NCBI RefSeq assembly: GCF_022808915.1 | Contig: NZ_JAKZFS010000001.1 | Span: forward strand, 186,001-250,000 | Origin: Fundidesulfovibrio terrae | GTDB lineage: Bacteria; Desulfobacterota; Desulfovibrionia; Desulfovibrionales; Desulfovibrionaceae | Length of the DNA: 64,000 bases | Reading direction: 5' to 3' | Part shown: positions 1 to 8,495 of the stretch, piece by piece | Layout: every line of letters starts with the position of its first letter | How positions within the stretch are numbered: position 1 is the first letter of the stretch | Notes under the pieces: generated by a model | Database searches by the model: none | Told to the model about the DNA's origin: nothing | What the model saw: only the letters and a program-made list of their open reading frames with translations | Program-made: the position numbers and the translations under genes

Positions 1-57
1 CCAGAAGCGGACCATGGGCTCGAAGATGTTGGTGGCGAGTTCGTATATGGATTGCAT
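1..57 (-). CDS. N-terminal start of an unidentified gene, cut by the left edge
   Basis: The reverse strand has an ATG at 57 and an open frame of 19 codons to the window edge, beginning MQSIYELATNIFEPMVRFW. It starts 19 bases after the cbiET stop in the same direction, so it is probably the next gene of that operon. Too little is visible to assign a family. The aromatic and hydrophobic tail of the fragment could lead into a membrane segment, but that is a guess. Confidence 0.45.
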   Translation of the reverse strand, partial: MQSIYELATNIFEPMVRFW

Positions 58-76
58 GGGGTTGCCCTAACACAGT

Positions 77-1315
77 TCAGGCGGGTTTGTCCGCCGCCAC
101 GATGAAAACCGGGTTCAGCGCGGCCAGGCGCTGGTCTCCGGCCAGGGGCGCGGCCAGGCTGGCCTGGACCTGGCAGGTCTCGGCGCCCCAGCCGAGCTGG
201 CGGAAATGTTCGAGCGCCGCCTGGAGCGATCCCAGGAGCACCGTGTTGACCACCACCCGTCCGCCTGGGGCGAGCCTGCGGCACGCCTCGGCCAGGGCCG
301 TCGTGCCCTTGCCCAGCGAGCCGCCCACGAACACCCGGTCCGGGTCGGGCAGGATGGAGAAGGCCTCCGGGGCCTCGCCCTTCACGGCCTTGACCTGCCA
401 GGCCCCGCAGGCGCGGATGTTGGCCTTGACCGCCTGGTGGCGTTCCGGATCGCGCTCCACGGCAAAGACCCGTCCGCCGGGCATGAGCGCGCAGGCCTCT
501 ATGCCCACCGCCCCGCACCCGGCGCCCACGTCCCAGAGCACCCCCCCGGCGGGCAGCCGCAGGGCCGCGAGGCTTGCGGCCCGCGCGGGCCATTTGGTGA
601 TGAGGCCGTCCTGCCGCTGGTAGAACTCGTCGGGGCGCCCAAGCACAGGCGGTCCGGCCGGGGCCTGCGCCCCCTCGATCACCACGAGGTTCAGGGCCGA
701 AAAGCTCTCGCCAGAGGCTTCCTGGGGAGAGAAGCGGCGCGCCCGCTCGTCCGGCGAGCCCAGGTCCTCAAGCACCCACACGGTGGCGTCCTCGATGCCG
801 CGCTCCAGGAGCAGCCGGGCCACGGCGTCGGGCGTGTTCTCGTTGTCGGTGTACACGGCGGCCCGGCTCTTGGCGGCCAGGGCCGAGAACAGCGGGCCGG
901 GGTCGCTACGGCCGTGCAGGGACACGGCGGGCAGGTCCTGCCAGGGCAGGCCGATGCGCGCGCAGGCCGCCTGCACCGCGCACACGCCGGGGTGGAAGCG
1001 AAGGCGCTCCCGGCCGAAGCGCTCGATCAGGCGTGCGCCGATGCCGAAGTAGAGCGGATCGCCGTCGGCCAGCACCACCACGCGAAGCCCGTGCTCGAAG
1101 GCCCGGCTGATGCGCGTAAGCGCCGTCTCCAACGGCGAGCCCAGGACCACCCGCTCGCCGCGCAGGTGGGTGAAGCGCTCCAGAAGCCTCGCTCCTCCGG
1201 CCAGCACGTCGGCCGTGACGATGCGTTCCATCTCGGAGCGCGCAAGCCCGCCGCCCATGCCCAGGCCCACCACCTCGATGGCTTTCGCCCCGCCGTTCAA
1301 TGCGTCCCCACCCAT
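77..1315 (-). CDS. cbiET: Precorrin-6Y C5,15-methyltransferase (decarboxylating), CbiE-CbiT fusion
   Basis: This 412-residue protein catalyses the two late corrin-ring methylations (C5 and C15) and the C12 acetate decarboxylation of cobalamin synthesis. Residues 1 to about 205 form a tetrapyrrole methylase domain (VVGLGMGGG near the N-terminus, GDPLYFGIG near residue 85, where SAM binds). Residues from about 215 form a CbiT-type Rossmann methyltransferase with the SAM motif DVGAGCGAVGIE near 262. Length and domain order match CobL/CbiET fusions. It lies on the same strand as cbiD and cbiA but is separated from them by a rightward gene, so it is probably a separate transcript. The ATG at 1315 is the first good start; no strong ribosome site is visible. 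Confidence 0.93.
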   Translation of the reverse strand: MGGDALNGGAKAIEVVGLGMGGGLARSEMERIVTADVLAGGARLLERFTHLRGERVVLGSPLETALTRISRAFEHGLRVVVLADGDPLYFGIGARLIERFGRERLRFHPGVCAVQAACARIGLPWQDLPAVSLHGRSDPGPLFSALAAKSRAAVYTDNENTPDAVARLLLERGIEDATVWVLEDLGSPDERARRFSPQEASGESFSALNLVVIEGAQAPAGPPVLGRPDEFYQRQDGLITKWPARAASLAALRLPAGGVLWDVGAGCGAVGIEACALMPGGRVFAVERDPERHQAVKANIRACGAWQVKAVKGEAPEAFSILPDPDRVFVGGSLGKGTTALAEACRRLAPGGRVVVNTVLLGSLQAALEHFRQLGWGAETCQVQASLAAPLAGDQRLAALNPVFIVAADKPA

Positions 1316-1404
1316 GTCCGCCGCCTTTACTTGCCCGGCCCGCGCCGGTATCTTCAGGTTCGCGGCCCGCCCGGGCCGATTGAAATCAAACAGAAGGACG
1401 CGCC

Positions 1405-1710
1405 ATGATCAAGCACATCGTCATGTGGACCTTGAAGGACGAAGCTCTGGGCAAATCCAAGGCCGAGAACCTGTCCAAAATGAAGGCCCTGCTGGAGGAG
1501 CTGCCCTCCAAGGTGCCCGGCGTGGTGGAACTCGAAGTTGCCACCTCGGGCGTGTTCGAGTCCGTGCCGCAAACGGACATCGTCCTGTACACGGCCTTCA
1601 AGACCAAGGAAGACCTCAAGACCTACGCCGTCCACCCCGAGCACCTGAAGGTGGTGGAGTTCGTCAAGAGCGTGGTGGCCGAACGCCGGGTCATCGATTA
1701 CGAGCTGTAG
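1405..1710 (+). CDS. Dabb-family (stress-responsive A/B barrel) protein
   Basis: This 101-residue protein has the short dimeric alpha-beta barrel pattern of the Dabb family: it starts MIKHIVMWTLKDEA, has the central PGVVELEV strand, and has the FKTKEDLKTYAVHPEHLKVV segment that closes the barrel. AGAAGGA lies about 8 bases before the ATG. Members are small cytosolic proteins, mostly without a proven reaction, and some act on small aromatic or polyketide substrates. It is transcribed against its neighbours, and its 3' end overlaps the cbiD stop by 13 bases, so the two genes converge. Nothing ties it to cobalamin synthesis beyond position. Confidence 0.85.
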   Translation: MIKHIVMWTLKDEALGKSKAENLSKMKALLEELPSKVPGVVELEVATSGVFESVPQTDIVLYTAFKTKEDLKTYAVHPEHLKVVEFVKSVVAERRVIDYEL

Positions 1711-2804
1711 GCCTCGGCCAGCAGACCGCCCTCGAATCCGAAACAACATATCCGCAGGCGCGGCCCGTCCTTGGCGAAGGAGCGGGCCGCCGCCACCGCC
1801 CCTTGCGCCGTGAGCGCCGCGAAGCGCCGTCGCACGGCCCCTTCGGGCACGATCTCCAGGGCGTGCCGGGCCGTGTTGGCCCCGGCCACCTCCCGACAGA
1901 CGTGCTCGTCCGCGCCGGCCCGCCCGGCCAGGCGTGCCAAGGCCTCGAAATCCGTCGGGGCCTCGTGGGCGTGGGTGTAGGCAAGCCCCTGGGCCATCTT
2001 CACCAGCTTGCCGAAGTAGCATCCCCAGACAATCCCGGCAAATCCCAGCCGCGCGGCCCGCTCGATGGAGTAGGCGAAGAAGTCCGCCGCCTGGACGAAG
2101 CATACCTCCGGCAACTCGGGCAGAAGCTCCATGAGCATGCGCTCGCTGCGCCGCCCGGTCGCGAACGCGGCCGTGTCCGCGCCGCTGGCGCGGGCCACCT
2201 CGAGCCCCGAGTCGATGGTGGCCTTCCAGGCGTCCAGGCTGAAGGGTTTCACGATGCCCTGGGTGCCAAGGATGGAGATTCCGCCGAGGATTCCCAGGCG
2301 CGGGTTCAGGGTGCGTGCGGCCATGGCCTCGCCGTCCTCCACCTCGATCACCAGGCTCGCGGCGCCGGAGTGTCCTGCGGCGTGCATGGCTTCGCGTGCC
2401 GCCTGGACGATCTGGGCGCGCGGGGCCGGGTTGATGGCCGCCTGGCCAACGGGCACGGGCAGCCCCGGCCTGGTGACGCGCCCAACGCCCCGGCCGCCTT
2501 CCAGCGCCACCGCGCCGGGCTCGCCGGGGACGAGTTCGGCCAGGCAGGCTATGCGCGCCCTGTTGGTGGCGTCCGGATCGTCCCCGGCGTCCTTGACCAC
2601 CACGGCCCTGGCCCGCCCTTCATCCAGGAAGCCTACCGACGCCACCGCGACCTGAAGCCGCCCGCCCGTGGGCAGGGGGATGTCCACGTGGGCCTTTTTC
2701 CGGCCGGTGAGCAGGAACTCCAGGGCCGCCTTGGCCGCCGCGGCGGCCGCCGAGCCGGTGGTGAAGCCCTGGCGCAGGCACGGGGTTTCGCGGTGTTTCT
2801 TCAC
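1698..2804 (-). CDS. cbiD: Cobalt-precorrin-5B (C1)-methyltransferase
   Basis: CbiD methylates C1 of cobalt-precorrin-5B in the anaerobic, early-cobalt route to cobalamin. The N-terminal LRQGFTTGSAAAAAAKAAL is the family signature, followed by the GRGVGRVTRPGL and GGISILGTQGIVKPFS blocks. The length of 368 residues is normal. The start is GTG at 2804 and overlaps the cbiA stop codon by four bases (GTGA), so the two are translationally coupled with cbiA upstream. The presence of CbiD, rather than oxygen-dependent ring-contraction enzymes, fits an anaerobe. Confidence 0.95.
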   Translation of the reverse strand: MKKHRETPCLRQGFTTGSAAAAAAKAALEFLLTGRKKAHVDIPLPTGGRLQVAVASVGFLDEGRARAVVVKDAGDDPDATNRARIACLAELVPGEPGAVALEGGRGVGRVTRPGLPVPVGQAAINPAPRAQIVQAAREAMHAAGHSGAASLVIEVEDGEAMAARTLNPRLGILGGISILGTQGIVKPFSLDAWKATIDSGLEVARASGADTAAFATGRRSERMLMELLPELPEVCFVQAADFFAYSIERAARLGFAGIVWGCYFGKLVKMAQGLAYTHAHEAPTDFEALARLAGRAGADEHVCREVAGANTARHALEIVPEGAVRRRFAALTAQGAVAAARSFAKDGPRLRICCFGFEGGLLAEAYSS

Positions 2805-4168
2805 GGGCGTGCCTTCCGGCCGCAGGCCATGGCCGCCACGAAAAATCCGGCGATGTCAGGGTTGGAGGCGAAGTGCAGGTGCACGTAGCTGGCCAGGGTG
2901 TTGCCGGAGAGAAACCCTTCCTGGGCCTCGATGATCCCCTTGCGGCCCGAGAGCGCATAGACGGCGGGCGCGTCCGGCGCGGCCTCCAGGCTCGAATAGT
3001 GGAATTCGTGGCCGCGAGCCGTGGTCCCGGCGGGACCCAGGGGGGTGTCGGCAGTGAAGCGGGCCTCCCGGTAGCCCAGGGCGGCGAAGCGCTGGCCCAT
3101 TGCGGCCCGGCAGGGGAACACCCCGGCCATGGGCCACTCGCGCCCTTGCGCGTCCCGCACGGACTCCATCAAGGCCATGAACCCGCCGCATTCGGCGTAG
3201 ACCGGCCTGCCCGAGGCGCAGAAATTCCGGATATCCTGGAGCATGGCGGCGTTGGCGGAGAGCGTCCCGGCGTGCAGCTCGGGATAGCCTCCCGGCAGGT
3301 ACAGTCCGTCCAGGTCCGCCGGCAGGCCCTGGTCCGCCAGAGGCGAAAAGAAGACGAGTTCGGCCCCGGCCGATTCAAGAAGGCGCAGGTTTTCCGCGTA
3401 GGCGAAGCAGAAGGCCCGGTCCCGGGCCACGCCCAGGCGCACGCGCGGGCGAGCCTCGCCCTCGGGCTGTGGCGCGATGCCTCCGGTGTCCGGCAGCGAG
3501 GCCAGTAACGCATCCACGTCCACTCCGGCCTCCACCCAGTCGGCCAGGCGTTCCATCCAGCCGGGGCGGGCGTCCAGATCTTGGGCCGTGACCAGCCCCA
3601 GGTGGCGCGAGGGCATGGCCAGATCGGAGGCCTTGGGCAGGCAGCCCAGCACGGAAATCCCCGCGTCCTCGATGGCCTCGCGCAACATTTCCCGGTGCCC
3701 CGGCCCTCCGGAGCGGTTGCAGACCACCCCGGCCAGGGTCAGTTCCGGGTCGAACCGGGCGAACCCCGAGGCCAACGCGGCGGCGCTGCGGGCCATGCCC
3801 GAGGCGTCCAGCACCAGAAGGACCGGTATCCCCAGCATCTTGGCCATGTGCGCGGCGCTGCCTTTTTCATTCGTGGCCGAAGCCCCGTCGAAGAGTCCCA
3901 TGGCTCCTTCCACAACGGCCACGTCCGCGCCCGCCGAATATCTTTCGAATATTTCCCGGTTGGCCGCCTCGGGGAGCATCCAGGAATCCAGGTTATGGCT
4001 GATCCGCCCGCACGCCAGGGCGTGCAGGCCGGGGTCGATGAAATCCGGCCCGGTCTTGAAGGGCGCGCAACGAAAGCCCCTGCGGGCCAGGGACGCCAAA
4101 AGTCCCAGCGTCAGCGAGGTCTTGCCGCAGCCCGAATGGGTGCCGGAGATGAGCAGGCTTTTGGTCAT
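2801..4168 (-). CDS. cbiA: Cobyrinate a,c-diamide synthase
   Basis: CbiA uses ATP and glutamine to amidate the a and c side chains of cobyrinate. The N-terminal P-loop GTHSGCGKTSLTLGLL and FKTGPDFIDPGLH belong to the DTBS-like ATPase domain. The C-terminal half is a class I glutaminase, with YAECGGFMALM carrying the catalytic Cys and GHEFHYS the His. I place the start at ATG 4168 (MTKSLLISGTHSG), giving 455 residues; an in-frame ATG 24 bases upstream adds eight residues unlike the family. The small HHH gene on the other strand starts 30 bases away, so the two share a short divergent promoter region. Confidence 0.94.
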   Translation of the reverse strand: MTKSLLISGTHSGCGKTSLTLGLLASLARRGFRCAPFKTGPDFIDPGLHALACGRISHNLDSWMLPEAANREIFERYSAGADVAVVEGAMGLFDGASATNEKGSAAHMAKMLGIPVLLVLDASGMARSAAALASGFARFDPELTLAGVVCNRSGGPGHREMLREAIEDAGISVLGCLPKASDLAMPSRHLGLVTAQDLDARPGWMERLADWVEAGVDVDALLASLPDTGGIAPQPEGEARPRVRLGVARDRAFCFAYAENLRLLESAGAELVFFSPLADQGLPADLDGLYLPGGYPELHAGTLSANAAMLQDIRNFCASGRPVYAECGGFMALMESVRDAQGREWPMAGVFPCRAAMGQRFAALGYREARFTADTPLGPAGTTARGHEFHYSSLEAAPDAPAVYALSGRKGIIEAQEGFLSGNTLASYVHLHFASNPDIAGFFVAAMACGRKARP

Positions 4169-4198
4169 GGCCCGCAGATGATAGGGGAACACTCACGC

Positions 4199-4486
4199 AT
4201 GGACAAGCAGACCGAAAAGCTCCTGCGGACCATCCCGGGCGTCGGCCCGGCCATGGCCCGCGACCTGTGGGACCTGGGCATCCGCACCCTGGAGGGACTG
4301 GCCGCCCAGGACCCGGAGGAGATGTACGAGCGCCTGCGCGTGATGGCCGGGGGCAAGATGGACCGGTGCGTGCTCTACGTGTTCCGCTCGGCCGTCTACT
4401 TCGCCAAGACCCCGCCGCACCTGCGCGACCCGCAAAAGCTCCTCTGGTGGACCTGGAAGGACGCCCGCCTCCCAAAACCCCATTAA
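4199..4486 (+). CDS. Helix-hairpin-helix protein, Cdd1 (pathogenicity-locus) family
   Basis: This 95-residue protein begins MDKQTEKLLRTIPGVGPAMARDL; IPGVGPAMA is a helix-hairpin-helix motif of the kind that grips the DNA backbone. The middle (MDRCVLYVFRSAVYF) and the C-terminal WWTWKD complete the small Cdd1-like family. Function is not established; DNA binding is inferred from the HhH motif. The frame stays open far upstream, but that part is antisense to cbiA and has no family resemblance, so ATG 4199 is chosen, with AGGGG about a dozen bases before it. A strong hairpin follows the stop. Confidence 0.8.
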   Translation: MDKQTEKLLRTIPGVGPAMARDLWDLGIRTLEGLAAQDPEEMYERLRVMAGGKMDRCVLYVFRSAVYFAKTPPHLRDPQKLLWWTWKDARLPKPH

Positions 4487-4504
4487 AGTTTTTTGGAAGG
4501 GGGT

Positions 4505-4543
4505 TTGGGGGAGAACCTTTTGTTCACAAAAGGTTTCCCCCAA
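4505..4543. terminator. Bidirectional terminator hairpin
   Basis: The arms TTGGGGG..AACCTTTTG and CAAAAGGTT..CCCCCAA pair over about 16 bases around a short loop. The hairpin sits between two converging genes, the HhH protein ending at 4486 and wrbA ending at 4578, so it can serve both. The internal T and A runs are symmetrical rather than one clean 3' T tract. Confidence 0.7.
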
Positions 4544-4577
4544 TCTTCTCTTCTGCCTTTCTCTTCTTCTCTTTCTC

Positions 4578-5189
4578 TTACGCCACCAATTTCTTCGCGA
4601 TGGCGGCCACGTGCCTGCCCTGCCACCTGGCTCCTGCCAGGTCGGCCTCGGAGGGCATGCGCGACCCGTCGGCTCCGGCGATGGTGCTGGCGCCGTAAGG
4701 AGAGCCGCCCTTGACCTCCTCCACGCCCATCTGCCCCTGGTAGGCGTAGGGTAGGCCCACGATCACCATGCCCTGGTGCAGGAGCGTCACATGGAAGGAG
4801 AGTATGGTGGATTCCTGCCCGCCGTGCTGGGTGGCGGAGCATGTGAACACCGAGCCCACCTTGCCCACCAGCGCCCCCTGCATCCACAGGCCGCCCGTGG
4901 CGTCCAGAAACTGGCGCATCTGGCCGCACATGTTGCCGAAGCGGGTGGGGGTGCCGAAGATGATGGCGTCGGCCTTGGCCAGCTCGTCCACGGTGCATAC
5001 CGGGACGTCCGCCTGGGCCTTCTGGGCGTCCAGGGCGCCCATCTTGGCCAGCACCGCCTCGGACAGGGTCTCGGGGACGCGGCGGAGCAGGGGCACCGCA
5101 CCCGCCACCTGCGATACGCCTTCGGCCACGGCCTTGGCCATGGCTCGGATATGGCCGTACATGGAATAATAGGGAATAAGGACGTTCAT
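4578..5189 (-). CDS. wrbA: NAD(P)H:quinone oxidoreductase, WrbA type
   Basis: WrbA is an FMN-dependent, tetrameric flavodoxin-like enzyme that reduces quinones by two electrons and limits oxidative stress. The signatures are [13 protein letters not shown] at the FMN phosphate loop, [33 protein letters not shown], and the C-terminal [11 protein letters not shown]. The 203 residues match the family. The ribosome site is AAGGAG directly upstream of the ATG at 5189. A possible sigma-70 promoter (TTGTCG, 16 bases, TATCCT) lies 30-55 bases upstream. It is a single-gene unit, divergent from the kup leader. Confidence 0.95.
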   Translation of the reverse strand: MNVLIPYYSMYGHIRAMAKAVAEGVSQVAGAVPLLRRVPETLSEAVLAKMGALDAQKAQADVPVCTVDELAKADAIIFGTPTRFGNMCGQMRQFLDATGGLWMQGALVGKVGSVFTCSATQHGGQESTILSFHVTLLHQGMVIVGLPYAYQGQMGVEEVKGGSPYGASTIAGADGSRMPSEADLAGARWQGRHVAAIAKKLVA

Positions 5190-5217
5190 GCAGTTCTCCT
5201 TTTTCTTTTTCAGATTC

Positions 5218-5245
5218 AGGATACATGCATAGACGAAAACGACAA
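5218..5245 (-). promoter_or_regulatory. Putative sigma-70 promoter of wrbA
   Basis: On the reverse strand TTGTCG (5245-5240) and TATCCT (5223-5218) are 16 bases apart and lie about 30 bases before the wrbA start. Each hexamer has two mismatches to consensus, so this is only a plausible call. Confidence 0.4.
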
Positions 5246-5304
5246 AAAGTGAAGCACCGGTTGTTGTTGACGCGGCGCCTCCGGCGGCGGTAGTCAGGCC
5301 CTAT

Positions 5305-5432
5305 CGCACACTGCCGAATCCCGCTTGCGCGGGAACGGGGGACCCATTTCAACGGGGCGAATCGCGTTTATCCGCGTAGGGCACCTTTCGGCCCGAGCCC
5401 GTCAGCTAACCCCGCAGGCATCGAAGGGAGCG
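5305..5432 (+). promoter_or_regulatory. Cyclic di-AMP riboswitch (ydaO/yuaA type) in the kup leader
   Basis: The leader of the K+ transporter gene carries the conserved blocks of the ydaO class in order: CTGCCGAATCCCGC, ACGGGGGACCCA, GGGGCGAATC, GTAGGGCACC, and then the most diagnostic stretch, CCCGAGCCCGTCAGCTAACC followed by CCGCAGGC and GAAGGGAG. This class binds cyclic di-AMP and usually turns off K+ import or cell-wall genes when the ligand is high. About 50 bases separate it from the kup start. They include a seven-pair hairpin (CTCCGGA and TCCGGGG) and a GGGGAATTCCCC palindrome, which could form the expression platform; I cannot tell whether it acts on transcription or translation. A weak promoter (TTGACG at 5267, TAGTCA at 5291) precedes it. 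Confidence 0.93.
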
Positions 5433-5483
5433 CTCCGGACCGATCCGGGGAATTCCCCCTTTGATTATCCGGAGGCCTATCGC

Positions 5484-7403
5484 ATGCGTCCCTGTTCCCT
5501 GCCCGAAGATTCCCACAACGGGCACCACGCCGCCTGCACCCCCGCCCAGACCGCCTCGCTGGCCCTGGCCGCGCTGGGCGTGGTCTACGGAGACATCGGC
5601 ACCAGCCCCCTCTACACCGTCAAGGAATGCTTCTCCGGGATGCACGCCGTGGAGCCCAACCACGCCAACATCCTGGGCATCATGTCCCTGGTGTTCTGGT
5701 CGCTCATGTGCGTCGTGGGGCTCAAGTACGTCGTCTTCATCATGCGCGCCGACAACAAGGGCGAAGGCGGCATTTACGCCCTGCTGGCCATGCTGCGCGG
5801 AAGCCCGGTGAGCAAGGGCAAGTGGTGGTCCTTCCTGACGGTGCTCGCGGCTTTCGGAGCGGCCCTCCTGTATGGCGACGGGGTGATCACCCCGGCCATC
5901 TCCGTGCTCTCGGCCATCGAAGGCCTGAACATGGCCACGGACGCGGCCGCCGACTACGTTGTGCCCCTGACCTGCCTGGTGCTGATAAGCCTCTTCTTCA
6001 TGCAGAAGCACGGAACGGCCACCATCGGCAAGGTGTTCGGGCCGGTCATGGTGGCGTGGTTCCTGCTCATCGGCGGGCTCGGCGTGGCCGCCATCGCCCA
6101 CCAGCCCAAGATCCTGACCGCCCTGAACCCCGCGCACGCCGTGCACTTCTTCGCCGTGAACCACATTCACGGCATCGTGGCCCTGGCCTCGGTGGTGCTG
6201 TGCATCACCGGCGGCGAGGCTCTCTACGCGGACATGGGCCACTTCGGGCGCATCCCCATCCGCCTCACCTGGTACGGCATCGTCCTGCCGGGGCTCGTGC
6301 TCAACTACTACGGCCAGGGCGCGCTGCTGCTCGACAATCCGGACATCGCCAACGTGAACCCCTTCTACGCCCTGGTGCCGGAGACGTTGCTCTACCCCAT
6401 GGTGGCCCTGTCCACCTTCGCCACGATCATCGCCTCCCAGGCCATGATCTCGGGCGTGTATTCGCTCACCCAGCAGGCCATCCAGCTGGGCTTCACCCCG
6501 CGCATGCACATCATCCACACCTCCAGGGAGGCCATCGGGCAGATATACCTGCCCACGGTCAACTGGATGCTCATGATCGCCTGCATCTCCCTGGTGCTGG
6601 TCTTCAAGGAGTCGAGCCGCCTGGCAGCCGCCTACGGCATCGCCGTCACCGCCACCATGGCCATCACCTCGTTCATGTACTTCGAGGTCACGCGCGTGAA
6701 CTGGAAATGGCCCCTGTGGAAAAGCGCGCCCCTGCTGGCGATCTTCCTGGCCTTCGACGGCTCGTTCCTGGGGGCCAACCTGCTCAAGATCGTGGACGGC
6801 GGCTGGATCACCGTGAGCATCGCCCTGGCCATCCTCATCGTCATGATCACCTGGCGCGACGGCCGGGCGCTTCTCTCGCGCCACTACGAGGCGGCGCGCA
6901 TGCCCCTCGACATCTTCCTCAAGGACATCGCCGAATACCAGCCGCAGCGGAACGCCGGCACGGCCGTGTTCATGTCCATCTCGCCCGTGGGCGTGCCCCA
7001 TACGCTGCTGCACCACTTCAAGCACAACGGCACCCTGCACGAACAGATCATCCTGCTCTCCATCGCCTCGGCCGAGGTGCCCCAGGTGGCAAGCGAGGAG
7101 CGCCTGACCATCACCGACCTGGGACAGGGATTCCACCGCATCGTGGCGCGCTACGGCTTCATGGAAACCCCCAGCATGCCCGAGATCCTCGACCTGGCCA
7201 CCCAGCAGGGCCTTTCCCTGGACGTCTACTCCACGTCGTTCTTCCTGGGGCGCGAGACGCTGCTCACTTCGGGGCCGTCTAAGATGGCCTCGTGGCGCAA
7301 GAAGCTCTTCGTGTTCATGTCGCGCAACTCCTGGAACGCCACGTCGTTCTTCAATTTGCCGCCCGGGCGGGTGGTGGAGCTGGGCAACCAGGTGGAGTTG
7401 TAG
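5484..7403 (+). CDS. kup: KUP/HAK/KT-type potassium uptake protein
   Basis: A 639-residue inner-membrane K+:H+ symporter. After a short hydrophilic N-terminus comes the family signature GVVYGDIGTSPLYTVKE, then about twelve hydrophobic segments to around residue 460 and a cytoplasmic C-terminal domain, the normal Kup layout. I choose ATG 5484 because GGAGG sits eight bases before it; the frame runs open through the riboswitch, but that is not coding. The c-di-AMP riboswitch just upstream links K+ uptake to that second messenger. A canonical terminator follows the stop. Confidence 0.96.
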   Translation: MRPCSLPEDSHNGHHAACTPAQTASLALAALGVVYGDIGTSPLYTVKECFSGMHAVEPNHANILGIMSLVFWSLMCVVGLKYVVFIMRADNKGEGGIYALLAMLRGSPVSKGKWWSFLTVLAAFGAALLYGDGVITPAISVLSAIEGLNMATDAAADYVVPLTCLVLISLFFMQKHGTATIGKVFGPVMVAWFLLIGGLGVAAIAHQPKILTALNPAHAVHFFAVNHIHGIVALASVVLCITGGEALYADMGHFGRIPIRLTWYGIVLPGLVLNYYGQGALLLDNPDIANVNPFYALVPETLLYPMVALSTFATIIASQAMISGVYSLTQQAIQLGFTPRMHIIHTSREAIGQIYLPTVNWMLMIACISLVLVFKESSRLAAAYGIAVTATMAITSFMYFEVTRVNWKWPLWKSAPLLAIFLAFDGSFLGANLLKIVDGGWITVSIALAILIVMITWRDGRALLSRHYEAARMPLDIFLKDIAEYQPQRNAGTAVFMSISPVGVPHTLLHHFKHNGTLHEQIILLSIASAEVPQVASEERLTITDLGQGFHRIVARYGFMETPSMPEILDLATQQGLSLDVYSTSFFLGRETLLTSGPSKMASWRKKLFVFMSRNSWNATSFFNLPPGRVVELGNQVEL

Positions 7404-7414
7404 AGAAGAGATGG

Positions 7415-7446
7415 GGGGAGCGCGCAAAGCCGCGCTCCCCGTTTTT
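7415..7446 (+). terminator. Rho-independent terminator of kup
   Basis: GGGGAGCGCG pairs with CGCGCTCCCC around a CAAAGC loop and is followed by GTTTTTG. It begins about 12 bases after the kup stop. Confidence 0.88.
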
Positions 7447-7447
7447 G

Positions 7448-7735
7448 TCAGATTTTTTCCAGCACCTTCACATCCATCGAAACCGTCAGCTCGGGCGCTT
7501 TGGCCCTCCAGGCCAGCAGGTGCGGGGTCTCCAGGTGCTGTCCGAGCAGTTCGCGGCTCTCCCACTCTTCGAAGAAAACAAACACGCACGCGTTGTCCAG
7601 GCAACGGTGCAGCACGTACGACACGCAGCCGGGGTCCTTGCGCGAGGGCGCAACCATCCCCGTCAGGATGGCCTCCACCTCGGCCTCTCGGCCGGGCTTG
7701 GCGGTGATGGTCGCCGCCACGTTCACATGGTTCAT
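7448..7735 (-). CDS. Antibiotic-biosynthesis-monooxygenase (ABM) domain protein
   Basis: This 95-residue single ABM-domain protein has the typical ferredoxin-like barrel pattern: the N-terminal strand NVAATITAKPGREAEVEAIL, the DPGCVSYVLHRC strand, then FVFFEEWESRELLGQH with the conserved E-W pair, and a closing strand. Relatives such as YgiN act as quinol monooxygenases, though many have no proven substrate. It starts 15 bases after the end of the iron-sulfur flavoprotein gene on the same strand, so the two form a small redox operon, probably under the divergent HxlR regulator. Confidence 0.86.
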   Translation of the reverse strand: MNHVNVAATITAKPGREAEVEAILTGMVAPSRKDPGCVSYVLHRCLDNACVFVFFEEWESRELLGQHLETPHLLAWRAKAPELTVSMDVKVLEKI

Positions 7736-7750
7736 GGCATCCTCCCCGGA

Positions 7751-8368
7751 TCAGCCTTCGCCCCCGGCGGGCATGCCGGGGTATTCGCCCTTGACGGTCG
7801 CCAGCGCCTTGCCCAGGCAGGCGATGGACTGGCCCAGGTGGTGCATGTTGCGAAGACCTTCGGCGTCGCCGCCCACGTCGCCTGGATTGAGCCCGTAGCC
7901 CAGGTTCCAGTACGACGAGCCCGGCACGACCATTCCCGACATCAAATACATGTGGTTGATGCTGTCGTAGGCGTGGGTGCCGCCGCCGCGCCGCACCGCG
8001 ATCACCGCCGCGCCGATCTTGCCGTACAGCAGCCCGCCGTTGGCGATGGCCACCAGCCCCGCGCGGTCGATGAGCGCCTTGAGCTCGGCGGTGACATCGG
8101 TGAAGTAGGTGGGCGAACCCATGATCACGGCGTCGGCCGCGAAGATCTCGGCCAGGCAGTCGTTGGCCACGTCGGTCTTGACCGCGCAGCGCGCGTCCTT
8201 GTTCTCGAAACACTTGTAGCAGGCGATGCAGCCCCTGATCTTGGCCCCGCCCAGCTGGATGAACGAGCTCTCCCAGCCGGCGGCCTGCAAGGGTTTCAAA
8301 GCCTCGCGCAACAGGGTTTCCGTGTTGCCGCCCTTACGGGGGCTGCCGTTTATGGCCACGACTTTCAT
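7751..8368 (-). CDS. Iron-sulfur flavoprotein / NADPH-dependent FMN reductase family
   Basis: This 205-residue protein has a flavodoxin-like fold: MKVVAINGSPRKGGNTETLL is the FMN-binding loop and IMGSPTYFTDVTAELKALIDRAG the second flavin contact. Between them is a cysteine cluster, C-x2-C-x2-C-x7-C (GCIACYKC...ARC), as in archaeal and clostridial iron-sulfur flavoproteins that bind a [4Fe-4S] cluster. The start at 8368 is preceded by an ideal AAGGAGG; longer in-frame starts run into the divergent promoter. It likely moves electrons to oxygen-stress or quinone substrates, but the partner is unknown. Confidence 0.86.
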   Translation of the reverse strand: MKVVAINGSPRKGGNTETLLREALKPLQAAGWESSFIQLGGAKIRGCIACYKCFENKDARCAVKTDVANDCLAEIFAADAVIMGSPTYFTDVTAELKALIDRAGLVAIANGGLLYGKIGAAVIAVRRGGGTHAYDSINHMYLMSGMVVPGSSYWNLGYGLNPGDVGGDAEGLRNMHHLGQSIACLGKALATVKGEYPGMPAGGEG

Positions 8369-8495
8369 GCTTCTTTCCTCCTTGGGGTCCCTTGACGGTC
8401 CTTGGTATGTGCGACATATGCGGCCAACCGGCGACAAACGCAAGTACTGTCCGGAATGTGCCATACTTACACGCTGTATAGTGGAGAACGCGAGC

